The notes: generated by a model not told the origin, from the letters alone. 64,000 nucleotides of DNA from Saprospirales bacterium (GCA_016711605.1 JADJSS010000045.1:124001-188000); one strand, 5' to 3'. Counted from the first letter of the stretch, positions 28,371 through 37,477 are shown. Numbers and translations are program-made.

Positions 28371-29282
28371 TTAAATATCGTTTTGAATAACAGCAATATC
28401 TTCTTTTGTAAGAAATGTTTCACTTCTGTAATATAAATAAGAAAGAAAAATACTAATTGAACAAAGTATATGCCATAATGCATGACCTTGAAAAACACTT
28501 GTTGGTGCACATAGTTTATTGGTGATATCTAAAATCCAAATGGTAGCAGCAATTAAGAGTGTTATAAAAGCTGCTTTTAAAAATCCGATGAATGAAATAG
28601 TGTTTTTAACTTTATGAATTAGCATAAAATTAGTAAAGAAAAAAGTTAAAGTTAATGCAGGAAATAAAATATTAATTGGTGCTTGCCATAAAAAGAAGTA
28701 AAATATCAACTGTAAAATTATTGCAGAAATGATAAAAAATTTATTTGAAATAAAAGTAGTTCCATTAAATTTTAAAATAGGAAATAGTTTGAATAGATTG
28801 TAAGCTAAAAATGAAATTAATAAAAAGTACATACCTGTTTGGTCCATTCTTTGAAAAGGTAATGTAAGAGTACCATGATATAAAAAACTGCCAAAACCCA
28901 TGTATAAAGTTGAAAATCCAATTAAGTATGTGAAGCCAGGAAATTTTGCTAAAAGATTGTCTACACTTACTCGTTCGAAATAGTTGTGGTCATTTTTAGC
29001 AATGCTTAAAAAAATCCAACCAACAATTATAAAACCTAAATTTGACCAAGTGTTTGCTGGTTGAACAATTAATTGCTCACGATTCATTTCACAAAAATCG
29101 CGTGCATTTCCAGCTGCTTGTTGCCAAGTATTCCAAGGAAAAATGTATTGATTTAATTTGTAAAATACAAATAGGATTGCTCCAAATAATAACGTGCCAA
29201 ATACTGGCCACGAAAATACTCTTGGACGATGATTGTATAAATTTAAATCATCTTTTATTTTATCGAAATCTAAAACAGGCAT
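28371..29282 (-). CDS. Ceramidase-like (CREST superfamily) integral membrane hydrolase
   Basis: 303 residues, seven predicted membrane helices. Family marks: FCEMNREQLIVQPANTWSNL early on, then SFLYHGTLTLPFQRMD with a conserved His and Asp, and near the C-terminus QGHALWHIL with two His. These correspond to the zinc-binding His/Asp/Ser set of alkaline ceramidases and related CREST proteins, which cleave amide bonds in lipids. A sphingolipid substrate is plausible, since many Bacteroidota make sphingolipids, but this is inference. Confidence 0.8.
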   Translation of the reverse strand: MPVLDFDKIKDDLNLYNHRPRVFSWPVFGTLLFGAILFVFYKLNQYIFPWNTWQQAAGNARDFCEMNREQLIVQPANTWSNLGFIIVGWIFLSIAKNDHNYFERVSVDNLLAKFPGFTYLIGFSTLYMGFGSFLYHGTLTLPFQRMDQTGMYFLLISFLAYNLFKLFPILKFNGTTFISNKFFIISAIILQLIFYFFLWQAPINILFPALTLTFFFTNFMLIHKVKNTISFIGFLKAAFITLLIAATIWILDITNKLCAPTSVFQGHALWHILCSISIFLSYLYYRSETFLTKEDIAVIQNDI

Positions 29283-29355
29283 TCACTTTTTTTGAACTCC
29301 AAATATAACTATCGATATAAATTTATTTAGCTGAATCTTGTTAAATAACGCATAA

Positions 29356-29388
29356 AAAAAATGGTTTGTAAAATACAAACCATTTTTT
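29356..29388 (-). terminator. Intrinsic terminator of the DUF4412 gene
   Basis: Perfect 15-bp inverted repeat AAAAAATGGTTTGTA (29356-29370) / TACAAACCATTTTTT (29374-29388). On the minus strand it follows the stop at 29408 and ends in a T run. Confidence 0.85.
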
Positions 29389-29407
29389 ATAAGTTTAAAT
29401 AAATAAA

Positions 29408-30274
29408 TTACTTAAAAAACTCTATTTGTGTTACATCATTTAAGGTAAAACCATCGGTTGAAAAAAATGAAACTTCTGGTTTGCCTTTTTTAATGTCTGT
29501 AGTTTTTAAATGAACTTTGTTTCCGTCTTTTGTTTTGTAATCACCTTCTATAACACAACCAGCAACATCAATTCCTGCAGTTTTAAATGGAACAGGTTTG
29601 CCTTTCATGCCTGATGTCATATATGCTAATGATTCAGATACATTTATATTAATATCCTTTGTTAGCCAAAATTCGCCAATAGTACTATCGCTTGTTAGAA
29701 TCGTATATGATTCGCAATTATAACCATCAATTTTTTTCTTCTCACCAGTTTTTGTGATTTTTGCATCAACTGGTTTTTCTAACGAAGAATTTATAATTGT
29801 AACTTTTGGCATTCTCATTATCATGCCTTTTTTTGTATTTCTTTTCACATCATTTATCATCATCGTCATTGTATTTTCTTTCACATCAAAAATACTTCGC
29901 AACTGAGATTCATTATCTTTTTGAAATGAAGGAATCATTGCCATTTTAAAACCATCAAAAGCATATTTAACTACACCATTTGATTTTTTACCATTTGCAT
30001 CAACTAAATCATATTTCATCGCATAACTGCCTAAAAATGCAAATGGTTTAGCGTTTGGATTTGCAGCACCTTTCTCAATTTTAACTTCATTGTTTTTTAT
30101 ATTGATTTTTGCAGGTTTTGGCTCAGCTTTTGGTGCAGGTTTTGTTGTAGTTTTGGTAGTTGATTTTGTGGTAGTGGTTGATGTAGTTTTCTGCTTTGTC
30201 GTACTGTTTTGTGCAAAAGAAAGGAAACCACAAAATAAAAAGATAGTTATAAATGAAAATATTTTTGTTGACAT
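29408..30274 (-). CDS. Secreted DUF4412-like protein
   Basis: 288 residues from the ATG at 30274 (MSTKIFSF), preferred because a signal peptide follows directly (cleavage near SFAQ). A Thr/Lys-rich low-complexity linker (about 25-50) leads to the conserved domain, with EKKKIDGYNCESYTI and GEFWLTKDIN, typical of DUF4412. Function is unknown; the fold is probably beta-rich like lipoprotein carriers. The C-terminus lacks a clear type IX signal. The frame also extends 23 residues upstream. Confidence 0.78.
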   Translation of the reverse strand: MSTKIFSFITIFLFCGFLSFAQNSTTKQKTTSTTTTKSTTKTTTKPAPKAEPKPAKINIKNNEVKIEKGAANPNAKPFAFLGSYAMKYDLVDANGKKSNGVVKYAFDGFKMAMIPSFQKDNESQLRSIFDVKENTMTMMINDVKRNTKKGMIMRMPKVTIINSSLEKPVDAKITKTGEKKKIDGYNCESYTILTSDSTIGEFWLTKDININVSESLAYMTSGMKGKPVPFKTAGIDVAGCVIEGDYKTKDGNKVHLKTTDIKKGKPEVSFFSTDGFTLNDVTQIEFFK

Positions 30275-30317
30275 AAAAAATGTGTTTGTATAAAAGTAGG
30301 AAATTTGTAGGACAATT

Positions 30318-31109
30318 CTAAAAAGTTGCTTTCTTTTTATCATTTTTTAAGATAATCAGAAATGGAATGACGCAAATAAAATCCATCAGATTAATTCGCA
30401 TTAAAATAAAAGTTGATATGATAAACAAAATTAAAACAAACAATAAAACAGAATCGAATTTTTTGGTGAAAAATCCTACAATAAAAATTAATTCCATTAG
30501 AAAAAAACTGTACCAACATATATTTGTCAGAGTGGTGTGCTGAATTAGAAATGTTGAAATTTGATAAATGAAATTTGTTGGATTTAATATGGCTAAATCA
30601 ACATGTTGGTTTTCTAAAATATGTACCAATTGATTTGGATGGAAAAGTCCACCATTTATAATTTTAAAAATTGCTGCAGAAACCAATACAAACAAGAAAT
30701 AATACCGAACAGCTTGCCAAACCAAATTAAATAATTTATCGAAACAAAAAGGCAAAATTAACATTGGTAAAAATATACACGACTTTGTGTGCGTGCACGC
30801 ATACACATTAAATGTAATGATGTGTATAATTGTAATTACGAATAGAATTCTAAAACTCCATTTGTGCTTTGTAATAAAACTGAATATTGTAAACAAAACT
30901 AAAAGTGCATCAAAAATTATTGGAAAGCGCATAATAATTTGTGGAATTCGCAATATGCAAAATAGCCAATAGGTATTGTCGATGCCAGTATTTATTAGCG
31001 TTGGCTGATGTAATTGAAATAAAAAATGACCTTGATAAAACCAATAAATTAAGTAGAATAAAACTATTCCAAAAGCAATGCTATGATATGATTTTTGATT
31101 AAATAGCAT
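30318..31109 (-). CDS. Polytopic membrane protein of unknown function
   Basis: 263 residues with about six membrane helices and a basic C-terminal tail (KNDKKKATF). A partial resemblance to HTTM/DoxX-type membrane proteins (helix with WYSFFLMELIFIVGFFTKK) is visible but not decisive. It overlaps the upstream gene by eleven bases, so the two are co-translated. No catalytic residues are recognised. Confidence 0.7.
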   Translation of the reverse strand: MLFNQKSYHSIAFGIVLFYLIYWFYQGHFLFQLHQPTLINTGIDNTYWLFCILRIPQIIMRFPIIFDALLVLFTIFSFITKHKWSFRILFVITIIHIITFNVYACTHTKSCIFLPMLILPFCFDKLFNLVWQAVRYYFLFVLVSAAIFKIINGGLFHPNQLVHILENQHVDLAILNPTNFIYQISTFLIQHTTLTNICWYSFFLMELIFIVGFFTKKFDSVLLFVLILFIISTFILMRINLMDFICVIPFLIILKNDKKKATF

Positions 31110-31626
31110 CTTCTGATAGTATTAAAATGGAATCTATTTTTGATTTATTTTGAAAATTGTAGGTGTTTTTATAAACTGAAAAATCGATGTTTGATTGAAT
31201 GCAATATCGATTTAACCAATTGTCAAATTCATAAATTGCTGCTTCGTTATTCGACAAACCATTTTTTATAAATTGATAATTTGTTGTTGAAATTTTATTC
31301 TTAAATCGATGTTCAATTAGAGTTTCATAAATTGATTTTGGAAATTCTTTTTTGACAATTGAATAAGTTTGAATAGTATTTAAAATCGTATTTTCTTGTG
31401 TGTTTTTAAAAGAAGTGTAATCAACTGATTTTCCATTTGCTTTTATTTCATAAATAGAGAAAGTAGTAGGTTTTTCTATTGGTCTGGAATACATGTCAAA
31501 AATAAAAAAAGGAAAATTTTGTATACGTTTCGAAATAAAAAATACTTGAAAAAAAATAAAAATAATTATTCCGATAAAAAGCGCTTTACTTTCTTTCCAG
31601 ACTTTTATCAGATAAATAGAATGCAT
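31099..31626 (-). CDS. Single-pass membrane protein of unknown function
   Basis: 175 residues: a basic N-terminus, one membrane helix (about 14-31) and a soluble extracytoplasmic domain of about 140 residues with mixed helix and strand. No family is recognised. It sits between a DUF456 gene (stop immediately upstream at 31627) and the six-helix membrane protein it overlaps. The pair looks like a membrane complex, for example a thiol or quinone-linked DoxX-type pair, but no Cys motif supports this. Confidence 0.65.
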   Translation of the reverse strand: MHSIYLIKVWKESKALFIGIIIFIFFQVFFISKRIQNFPFFIFDMYSRPIEKPTTFSIYEIKANGKSVDYTSFKNTQENTILNTIQTYSIVKKEFPKSIYETLIEHRFKNKISTTNYQFIKNGLSNNEAAIYEFDNWLNRYCIQSNIDFSVYKNTYNFQNKSKIDSILILSEDAI

Positions 31627-32121
31627 TTAAAAGACTGCTTTTGTAAAAAAATGATAACTCATCATTACTACTAAAATTATTTTGATACCACTTGTCAATA
31701 GAAAACCAACAAACGAACCAAATCCAGATTTTATGGACGTATTGAAATCTTGACCTGCAATTAATTCGCCAATCATCGCACCTAAAAATGGACAAATAAT
31801 AATCGAAATTCCACCAAATGGTGACAAAAATATTCCAACCAAAATGCCAATAAAACTTCCACGAATACCAGCTTTTGTGCCACCAAATTTTTTCGTGCCC
31901 CAAATTGGAATGAAATTATCTACTATTGCAAAAATACTTACTAAAACACCATAAACTATTAATACAGTTTGTGAAATTTCACCATGGTTTTCCATGCCAA
32001 AATAGGTGAGTATTAGTGCGCCATACGCAATGATCGTGCCTGGCAAAGGTGGCAACACGCAACTTACCAAACCAATTACCAATAAAATAATTCCTAACGT
32101 TATAACTAAACTTGCTTCCAT
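31627..32121 (-). CDS. DUF456 membrane protein
   Basis: 164 residues with four or five membrane helices. The N-terminal pattern GIILLVIGLVSCVLPPLPGT and the Gly-rich GAMIGELIAG are typical of DUF456 proteins, whose function is unknown. It directly precedes two membrane-protein genes on the same strand with no gap, so the three probably form one transcript. Upstream lies the TATAACT tandem repeat. Confidence 0.85.
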   Translation of the reverse strand: MEASLVITLGIILLVIGLVSCVLPPLPGTIIAYGALILTYFGMENHGEISQTVLIVYGVLVSIFAIVDNFIPIWGTKKFGGTKAGIRGSFIGILVGIFLSPFGGISIIICPFLGAMIGELIAGQDFNTSIKSGFGSFVGFLLTSGIKIILVVMMSYHFFTKAVF

Positions 32122-32146
32122 TTTTTTTATTCTTTTTCTTAAAACC

Positions 32147-32174
32147 TATAACTTATAACTTATAACTTATAACC
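32147..32174. repeat. Four tandem copies of the 7-mer TATAACT
   Basis: TATAACT x3 and TATAACC, without gaps. The same heptamer or its complement AGTTATA occurs at about 50195-50222, 50319-50331 and 54429-54455, each time between genes. The repeat supplies the last codons and the stop of the DUF4230 gene. Confidence 0.7.
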
Positions 32175-32763
32175 TTATCATTATTCAACTCTTTTCCTTC
32201 TATAATAATTTTATAACCAGTTCCTTTTGCCATATAAAACAAGAGTTCAAACAATTCATTTTTTTGTTCTTCAGCTTGTTTTATTAGTTCTGTATTCATT
32301 GCTTTTTGTCTGATTTTTCTTTTCCAAGTGTATTTAGTTTAGTCAATTCTTGTTCATTAAAATTGGTAAACAAACCACTACTCAAATTTTTAAATTTCAC
32401 ATCACTATCAATGGCAATAATACTTGGTTTTGGCAAATGTGAAATGGTAATTGTTTTTTCTTCTTCATTGGTAGAAATTTTTAAACTATCTAAATTATAA
32501 CCAATCGAAACTTTTGCATCTACTTGTACAATTGCATCTTTTCTAAAACCTGGTAAATCAACGTAATCAAAATCAGAATAGTTCATTAACTCAGAAAAAT
32601 TTCCTTCAACCGTTACGAGTTTTAATACTTTTTGTATCTTTTGAACAACTATTGTACTATCAACTTTGCTGTTATCTTTCTTAGAAAATAAATCATTCTT
32701 AAAAATAACAAACGCTAAAAGCGCAACAATAAATACTAAAATTCCAATTAAAACGTTTTTCAT
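32153..32763 (-). CDS. DUF4230 protein, frameshifted in this sequence
   Basis: One N-terminal membrane helix (about 3-21) is followed by the DUF4230 domain with VTVEGNFSELMNYSD and GYNLDSLKI. The first frame ends at 32296 with KSDKKQ. Restoring one base in the T5 run at 32314-32318 (A run on the coding strand) continues as KIRQKAMNTELIKQAEEQ and then ELLFYMAKGTGYKIII, the usual DUF4230 C-terminus, ending at the TAA at 32153. The joined protein has about 203 residues, normal for the family. Its last codons (SYKL) come from the TATAACT repeat. A TAACTTTG -7 element lies at 32790-32797. Confidence 0.8.
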
Positions 32764-32944
32764 TTCTTAGTTAGGTATTAAATTTTACTCAAAGTTATAA
32801 ATATAAAATCTTTTAGGTGAATTATTGTGGTTTTAGGTTGTTAATAAGAAATACAGATAGAATAATCAATTGTCCCAAATTCTATACAATAAAATTAACA
32901 TGTTAATTTATGAATTCACCACAATCAATCCTTAATTTTGCAAC

Positions 32945-33718
32945 ATGAGTAAACCTATGATTTTAGTTACGAATGATGATGGTATTGTTTCGCCAGGCAT
33001 CAAAGCATTGGTAGAAGCTGTGCAGAAATTTGGTGATGTTGTTGTAGTTGCACCAGATTCACCACAGTCAGGTATGGGTCATGCTATCACCATTCATGAG
33101 CCGTTGCGTTTGCAAAAAGTAAATCAATTCGGTGATATTCCTTCGTATCAATGTTCAGGAACACCAGTTGATTGTGTAAAAATTGCAATCGATAAAATTT
33201 TACATCGTAAACCAGATTTATGTGTTTCAGGAATTAATCATGGTTCAAATGCTGCGATAAATGTCATTTATTCTGGAACGATGTCTGCTGCGATGGAAGC
33301 TGCTATTGATGGAATTCCAGCAGTTGGTTTTTCTTTATTAGATTTTTCATTTGAAGCTGATTTTTCTGCATCGAAATTTTATGTAGAAAAAGTAGTAGAA
33401 CAAGTTTTAGCGAAAGGAATGCCAGGTGATAGTTTGTTGAATGTAAATATTCCAAAGCTACCATTGAGTGAAATAAAAGGAATGAAAATTTGTCGTCAGT
33501 CAAATGCAAAATGGGTCGAAGAATTTGATGAACGCACGGATCCAAACGGCAAAAATTATTATTGGCTTACTGGCAAATTTGTTAATTTCGACCAAGGCGA
33601 TGACACCGATGTTTGGGCACTGGAAAATGGTTTTGTTTCCATTGTTCCTGTGCAATATGATTTAACACATCATCATGCAATTTCATTTATCAATCAAAAC
33701 TGGAAATTACACGACTAA
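32945..33718 (+). CDS. surE: 5'/3'-nucleotidase SurE
   Basis: 257 residues. The N-terminal motif LVTNDDGIVSPGI carries the paired metal-binding Asp residues. Further family marks are APDSPQSGMGHAIT and CVSGINHGSNAAINVIYSGT with the conserved Asn. SurE dephosphorylates nucleoside 5'- and 3'-monophosphates and is divalent-metal dependent. It is followed by a small membrane protein and lpxB in an order common in Bacteroidota. A TAATTTTG element ends four bases before the ATG, so the mRNA may be almost leaderless. Confidence 0.95.
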   Translation: MSKPMILVTNDDGIVSPGIKALVEAVQKFGDVVVVAPDSPQSGMGHAITIHEPLRLQKVNQFGDIPSYQCSGTPVDCVKIAIDKILHRKPDLCVSGINHGSNAAINVIYSGTMSAAMEAAIDGIPAVGFSLLDFSFEADFSASKFYVEKVVEQVLAKGMPGDSLLNVNIPKLPLSEIKGMKICRQSNAKWVEEFDERTDPNGKNYYWLTGKFVNFDQGDDTDVWALENGFVSIVPVQYDLTHHHAISFINQNWKLHD

Positions 33719-33751
33719 ATTTAAAAATAATCAAAATTATAAATTCATTTT

Positions 33752-34066
33752 ATGACTGTTGAAAATCAAAAATTTATAGATAAAATCGATCAGACAATCA
33801 TTGGTTTTGTATTAGGTTTAATCATACCTATGTTGATGTTTGTATTGTACTATGAAGTAAAATATACTTCGTATACTTGGAAAGAATATGTTGATGGTGC
33901 GAAACAACTTTCTACGCTTCCGTCATTTATTAAAATAAGTGTTTTTGCAAATTTGCCAGTTTTTTTTCTGTTTAATTTGATACAGAAATTCAATTTATGC
34001 AAAGGCATTTTTATTGCATCTATGTTATATATCATTGCCATGTTTGTAGTTAAATATGCTTTATAA
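33752..34066 (+). CDS. Small membrane protein between surE and lpxB
   Basis: 104 residues with three hydrophobic helices (about 12-32, 57-75, 82-101) and a short charged loop. Unknown function. It lies in the surE-lpxB gap in the same orientation, as an equivalent small membrane gene often does in this phylum, which supports it being real. Confidence 0.75.
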   Translation: MTVENQKFIDKIDQTIIGFVLGLIIPMLMFVLYYEVKYTSYTWKEYVDGAKQLSTLPSFIKISVFANLPVFFLFNLIQKFNLCKGIFIASMLYIIAMFVVKYAL

Positions 34067-34104
34067 ATATGACTCACGACTTACAACTCACGACTAAATA
34101 AAAT

Positions 34105-35190
34105 ATGCAATATTTTATTATAGCAGGCGAAGCATCTGGCGATTTACACGCAGCAAATTTGGTAAATGAAATTATTAAATTGGATCAATCGGCTGTTTTT
34201 AAAGGCGTTGGCGGTGAACACATGCAAAAAGCTTCTGTTGATATTTTATTTGGTTTAGATAGATTAGCATTCATGGGTTTTTATGAAGTGCTCAAAAATT
34301 TGCGCACAATTAATCAAAATTTTAATGAAGTAAAACAAAGTATTTTAACTTACAAACCTGATGTAATTATATTAATAGATTATCCAGGTTTTAATTTACG
34401 CATGGCAAAATGGTGTAAACATCATGGTTTTAAAGTGGTATATTATATCGCACCGCAAATTTGGGCTTGGAATGAAAAACGCGTTGAAATTATTAAAAAA
34501 AATGTAGATTTGGTTTTATGCATTTTGCCGTTTGAAGTTGCTTTTTATACCAAACATAATTATACAAATGCACACTTTGTCGGACATCCGTTGTTAGATT
34601 GTCAATGGTCAATGGATAATAGTCAATCGTCAACAGAAAATGATTCACAAATCAATATTGCACTTTTACCAGGTAGCCGCAAACAGGAAATCATAAAATT
34701 AGTACCTGTTTATATAGAAGTTGCAAAGCTTTATCCAAACGAACAATTTGTTATTGCAGGAATTTCTCGCTTGAAACATCTATATAATTATGAGTTGCCA
34801 CAAAATGTAATAATCAAATGGAATTTAGTCGATGAAATTTTGCAAGTAGCTAAAGCTGCAGTTGTGTGTAGCGGAACTGCTACATTAGAAACTGCTTTAC
34901 GAAATGTGCCGCAAGTGGTTTGCTACAAAACTTCGTGGTTAAATTATCAAATTGGAAAACGACTGGCAAAAGTTGATTTTATTTCTTTGCCGAATCTGAT
35001 TGCCGATAAAAAGATAATTACAGAATTAATTCAACAAGATTGTACGGTTGAAAGTATAAAAACTGAATTAGATAAATTGTTGAATACATCAAACCTGAAT
35101 TTTTACGAAGCGTTATTTGAAAAAATAGGCGAGAAAGGTGCTTCTGAAAATGCAGCAAAGTTAATAATCAATGAAACTGCAATAAAATAA
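34105..35190 (+). CDS. lpxB: Lipid-A-disaccharide synthase
   Basis: 361 residues. It joins UDP-diacylglucosamine and lipid X to form the lipid A disaccharide at the inner membrane. Visible family marks: IAGEASGDLHAANL at the N-terminus, the YKPDVIILIDYPGFNLRMA region, YYIAPQIWAWNEKR, and LLPGSRKQEI in the nucleotide-binding half, with CSGTATLETAL. It is separated from lpxD/lpxC/lpxA (51-54 kb). Short intergenic direct repeats of CTCACGACT precede the start. Confidence 0.96.
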   Translation: MQYFIIAGEASGDLHAANLVNEIIKLDQSAVFKGVGGEHMQKASVDILFGLDRLAFMGFYEVLKNLRTINQNFNEVKQSILTYKPDVIILIDYPGFNLRMAKWCKHHGFKVVYYIAPQIWAWNEKRVEIIKKNVDLVLCILPFEVAFYTKHNYTNAHFVGHPLLDCQWSMDNSQSSTENDSQINIALLPGSRKQEIIKLVPVYIEVAKLYPNEQFVIAGISRLKHLYNYELPQNVIIKWNLVDEILQVAKAAVVCSGTATLETALRNVPQVVCYKTSWLNYQIGKRLAKVDFISLPNLIADKKIITELIQQDCTVESIKTELDKLLNTSNLNFYEALFEKIGEKGASENAAKLIINETAIK

Positions 35191-35194
35191 AAAA

Positions 35195-35218
35195 AGTCAT
35201 TCTAATTAAAGAATGACT
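35195..35218. terminator. Bidirectional terminator between lpxB and rpmA
   Basis: Inverted repeat AGTCATTCT (35195-35203) / AGAATGACT (35210-35218) with a six-base loop, flanked by an A run on the left and AT-rich sequence on the right. It serves the convergent lpxB and rpmA genes. Confidence 0.75.
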
Positions 35219-35245
35219 ATATTTTATCAAATAAATTTGATTTAG

Positions 35246-35497
35246 TTATGCAACGATAGAAACAAACGTTCTTTCTTTGTATCCTTTTTTGAATAGGACT
35301 TTTCCGTCAACTAAAGCAAAAATTGTGTGATCTTTACCTAAACCAACGCCAATTCCTGGATGGAACTTTGTTCCGCGTTGACGAATGATAATATTTCCTG
35401 AAATTGCAGCTTGTCCACCGTATAACTTAACACCTAAGCGTTTGCTATGTGATTCTCTACCGTTTCTTGAACTACCGACACCTTTTTTGTGAGCCAT
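35246..35497 (-). CDS. rpmA: 50S ribosomal protein L27
   Basis: 83 residues. The N-terminus MAHKKGVGSSRNGRESHSKR and IIRQRGTKFHPGIGVGLGKD are diagnostic of bacterial L27, which reaches the peptidyl-transferase centre. There is no Firmicute-type N-terminal extension. It lies 26 bases after rplU, the normal gene pair and order. Confidence 0.98.
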   Translation of the reverse strand: MAHKKGVGSSRNGRESHSKRLGVKLYGGQAAISGNIIIRQRGTKFHPGIGVGLGKDHTIFALVDGKVLFKKGYKERTFVSIVA

Positions 35498-35523
35498 TTT
35501 ATACGAATTTTAATTTTTATGAA

Positions 35524-35832
35524 TTACGCTATTGCGTCAATTTTTACTTTAGTGAAAGATGCTCTAAAGCCATTTTTAACTTTATAACCTTTTCTTCTTT
35601 TTTTCTTAAAAACGATAACTTTATCGCCTTTTTGGTGCTCCACGATGGTTGCAGAAACTGAAGAACCACTTATTGTTGGTGCGCCAATTTTTGTACCTGC
35701 ATCACCTGAAAGCATTAAAACTTTATCAAAGTTAACTTTATCACCTGCGTTACCATCTAATTTAAGTACAAAAATCTCTTGATTTTGAACTACTTTAAAC
35801 TGATGACCACCTATTTCTACTATTGCGTACAT
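35524..35832 (-). CDS. rplU: 50S ribosomal protein L21
   Basis: 102 residues. Start MYAIVEIGGHQFKV and end with KKRRKGYKVKNGFRASFTKVKI are typical of L21, which binds 23S rRNA. First gene of the rplU-rpmA operon, with a clear promoter upstream. Confidence 0.98.
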   Translation of the reverse strand: MYAIVEIGGHQFKVVQNQEIFVLKLDGNAGDKVNFDKVLMLSGDAGTKIGAPTISGSSVSATIVEHQKGDKVIVFKKKRRKGYKVKNGFRASFTKVKIDAIA

Positions 35833-35850
35833 AATTTTTATTTTTGGAGT

Positions 35851-35883
35851 TGCAAAGATAGTGATAAATTCTCTTTTTTCAAG
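35851..35883 (-). promoter_or_regulatory. Promoter of rplU-rpmA
   Basis: On the minus strand CTTG (35880-35883) lies 19 bases before TATCTTTGCA (35851-35860). The second matches the Bacteroidota -7 element, and the spacing is as expected for TTTG-N19-TAnnTTTG. Transcription would start about 10-15 bases before the ATG at 35832. Confidence 0.6.
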
Positions 35884-36133
35884 CGTTTTTTGTTGCTTTA
35901 TTATTAAGTCAACATGTTTTCCACACTGATTTATAGTAAAATTTGTAAGTTATTGATTATAAACTATTTGTATTTTAATTTATTCTTACTTGTAAAAACA
36001 ATTGCCATTATCTGTATTTTTTATCAAAATTAATTACAGCTACATTTGTAAACTTTCTTACTAAATAATATTTTTCTCAGTTATTTAGTGATTGCATTTA
36101 GTTCAAGTGTGAGGTATTCGTATCTCACATTTT
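35884..36133. other. Intergenic gap upstream of rplU with no gene
   Basis: The AT-rich gap between the rplU promoter and the PhoD-like gene stop at 36134 contains no open frame or clear hairpin beyond a weak AGTGTGAGGTATTCG/TATCTCACATT inverted match near 36108-36132, which may end the PhoD transcript. Confidence 0.4.
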
Positions 36134-37477
36134 TTATTTCAAATCCTTCGCTAAAATTTCGTGTGTCCAGATAGTTTTTCCTTTATTATCTTTTAATTCA
36201 AGTACGCATTTTCTATTTTTTGGTTCGCCTTCAATTGAAATTTTTCCATAATTATAAGAAGGAAAATAAGTGCCAGCCACTTTATTCGGATTGTTGTATT
36301 CGCTGCTTTTCGTACTTAATTTTATAGGATACATCGTTAAAGGTGAAGTCGTAAAATCGTACAATGGATATAAGTTTGGTTCCTGAATTTTCATCAATTC
36401 TCCGTGATGACGATCACCAGAAAGAAATAGAATGCCGGAAATGCGATGTTCTTTTATAAATGCAATTAATTCCTTGTATTCTTTTTCAGTTTTATAAAAA
36501 CACTCTAAATAACTAACAGGATTTAAAGCTTGCATACCGATACATATAAATTTAAAAGTTGCGTTAGATTGCAATAACGATTCTTTCAACCAATCTAATT
36601 GTGTTTTACCTAAAACAGTTTTATCTTTTTCATTATTATATCTGTCATCCAACATGAAAAACTGACAATCTTGCTGATGAAATGTATAGTAATTATGAGT
36701 GCCGTTTTTTGGGTTTGACCAAAATTGCTGAAACACATTCAAGGAAGACTCTTTGTGCTTAAAAGTACCATCGCTGTTATCGCTGCCGTAATCGTGGTCG
36801 TCCCAAATGGCGTATTGTTGCTTAGAATTTAAGAATGCGCTTATTGGTGTTTTTAATCGCGTTTTTATATTGTGTTTCAATTGTGTTTTATACGAACGAT
36901 AATCTAACAAGTAGTACAAATTATCGCCGAGCCACAACATGAAATTTGCAGAATCTTTCTTCATGTAATCAAAAATAGCTAAACTAGTGCCTGGCTTCAT
37001 CATGGCATTGGCACCTGTAGGAACAAAAGCGCACGAGCCAGCCAAAAACGAAAAATTAGAGATAGAATCGTTGTTGGTTTTTGCTGAAATTAATGGAAAG
37101 AAATCTATATTGTTAAATGAATATTGAAAGTGATAAGATTGGTTTTCTTGCAACGCATCAAATCTGCAATTTACTGGCAAATAGGATTTATAGCAATTCT
37201 CTTTTTTGTAAATAAATGATTTGGTTTGATTGTCTGAATTTTTGATATAAACAGTATCAACATCTTTAAACAAACACCAAATATTGATTTCATTTTTTGT
37301 GGTGTGACCAACAAATGGTTGTGATACTAATTGCTGTGCGTTTGCTGTTGTATAATAAAAAAATAGAATCAAACAACAAGACTTAGATGCCGAAACAAGT
37401 TCGGCATGACAGCGACACAGCACCGCGACGCCGTCATCCTGAACTTGTTTCAGGAACTTTTTAAATTTGTTAATCAT
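36134..37477 (-). CDS. PhoD-like (alkaline phosphatase D family) phosphodiesterase/phosphatase
   Basis: 447 residues from the ATG at 37475-37477, which overlaps the TGA of the protease gene by one base. The metallophosphatase domain has WLGDNLYY, the metal-binding WDDHDYG and the C-terminal SGDRHHGE. These are the PhoD-type two-metal site motifs. Secreted: the residual signal peptide ends YYTTANAQ. Residues of about 9-32 (KQVQDDGVAV... CHAELVSAS) are encoded by a GC-rich palindromic repeat inserted at the start of the gene, so the N-terminal charged region is repeat-derived. Whether secretion still works is uncertain. Confidence 0.87.
   Translation of the reverse strand: MINKFKKFLKQVQDDGVAVLCRCHAELVSASKSCCLILFFYYTTANAQQLVSQPFVGHTTKNEINIWCLFKDVDTVYIKNSDNQTKSFIYKKENCYKSYLPVNCRFDALQENQSYHFQYSFNNIDFFPLISAKTNNDSISNFSFLAGSCAFVPTGANAMMKPGTSLAIFDYMKKDSANFMLWLGDNLYYLLDYRSYKTQLKHNIKTRLKTPISAFLNSKQQYAIWDDHDYGSDNSDGTFKHKESSLNVFQQFWSNPKNGTHNYYTFHQQDCQFFMLDDRYNNEKDKTVLGKTQLDWLKESLLQSNATFKFICIGMQALNPVSYLECFYKTEKEYKELIAFIKEHRISGILFLSGDRHHGELMKIQEPNLYPLYDFTTSPLTMYPIKLSTKSSEYNNPNKVAGTYFPSYNYGKISIEGEPKNRKCVLELKDNKGKTIWTHEILAKDLK
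37388..37455. repeat. GC-rich palindromic element inside the phosphatase gene
   Basis: Two hairpins, TGCCGAAACAAGTTCGGCA (37388-37406) and TCCTGAACTTGTTTCAGGA (37437-37455), flank a GC-rich core in a low-GC genome, and their loops (ACAAG/CTTGT) are mutually complementary. The coding-strand translation contains CHAELVSAS, a peptide I associate with widespread palindromic repeats of this type. It lies in frame at the N-terminus of the PhoD-like gene. Confidence 0.8.

Noticed and set aside
31586..31903. 105-codon minus-strand frame with Trp/His-rich sequence
   Set aside because: It is an out-of-frame reading of the DUF456 gene.
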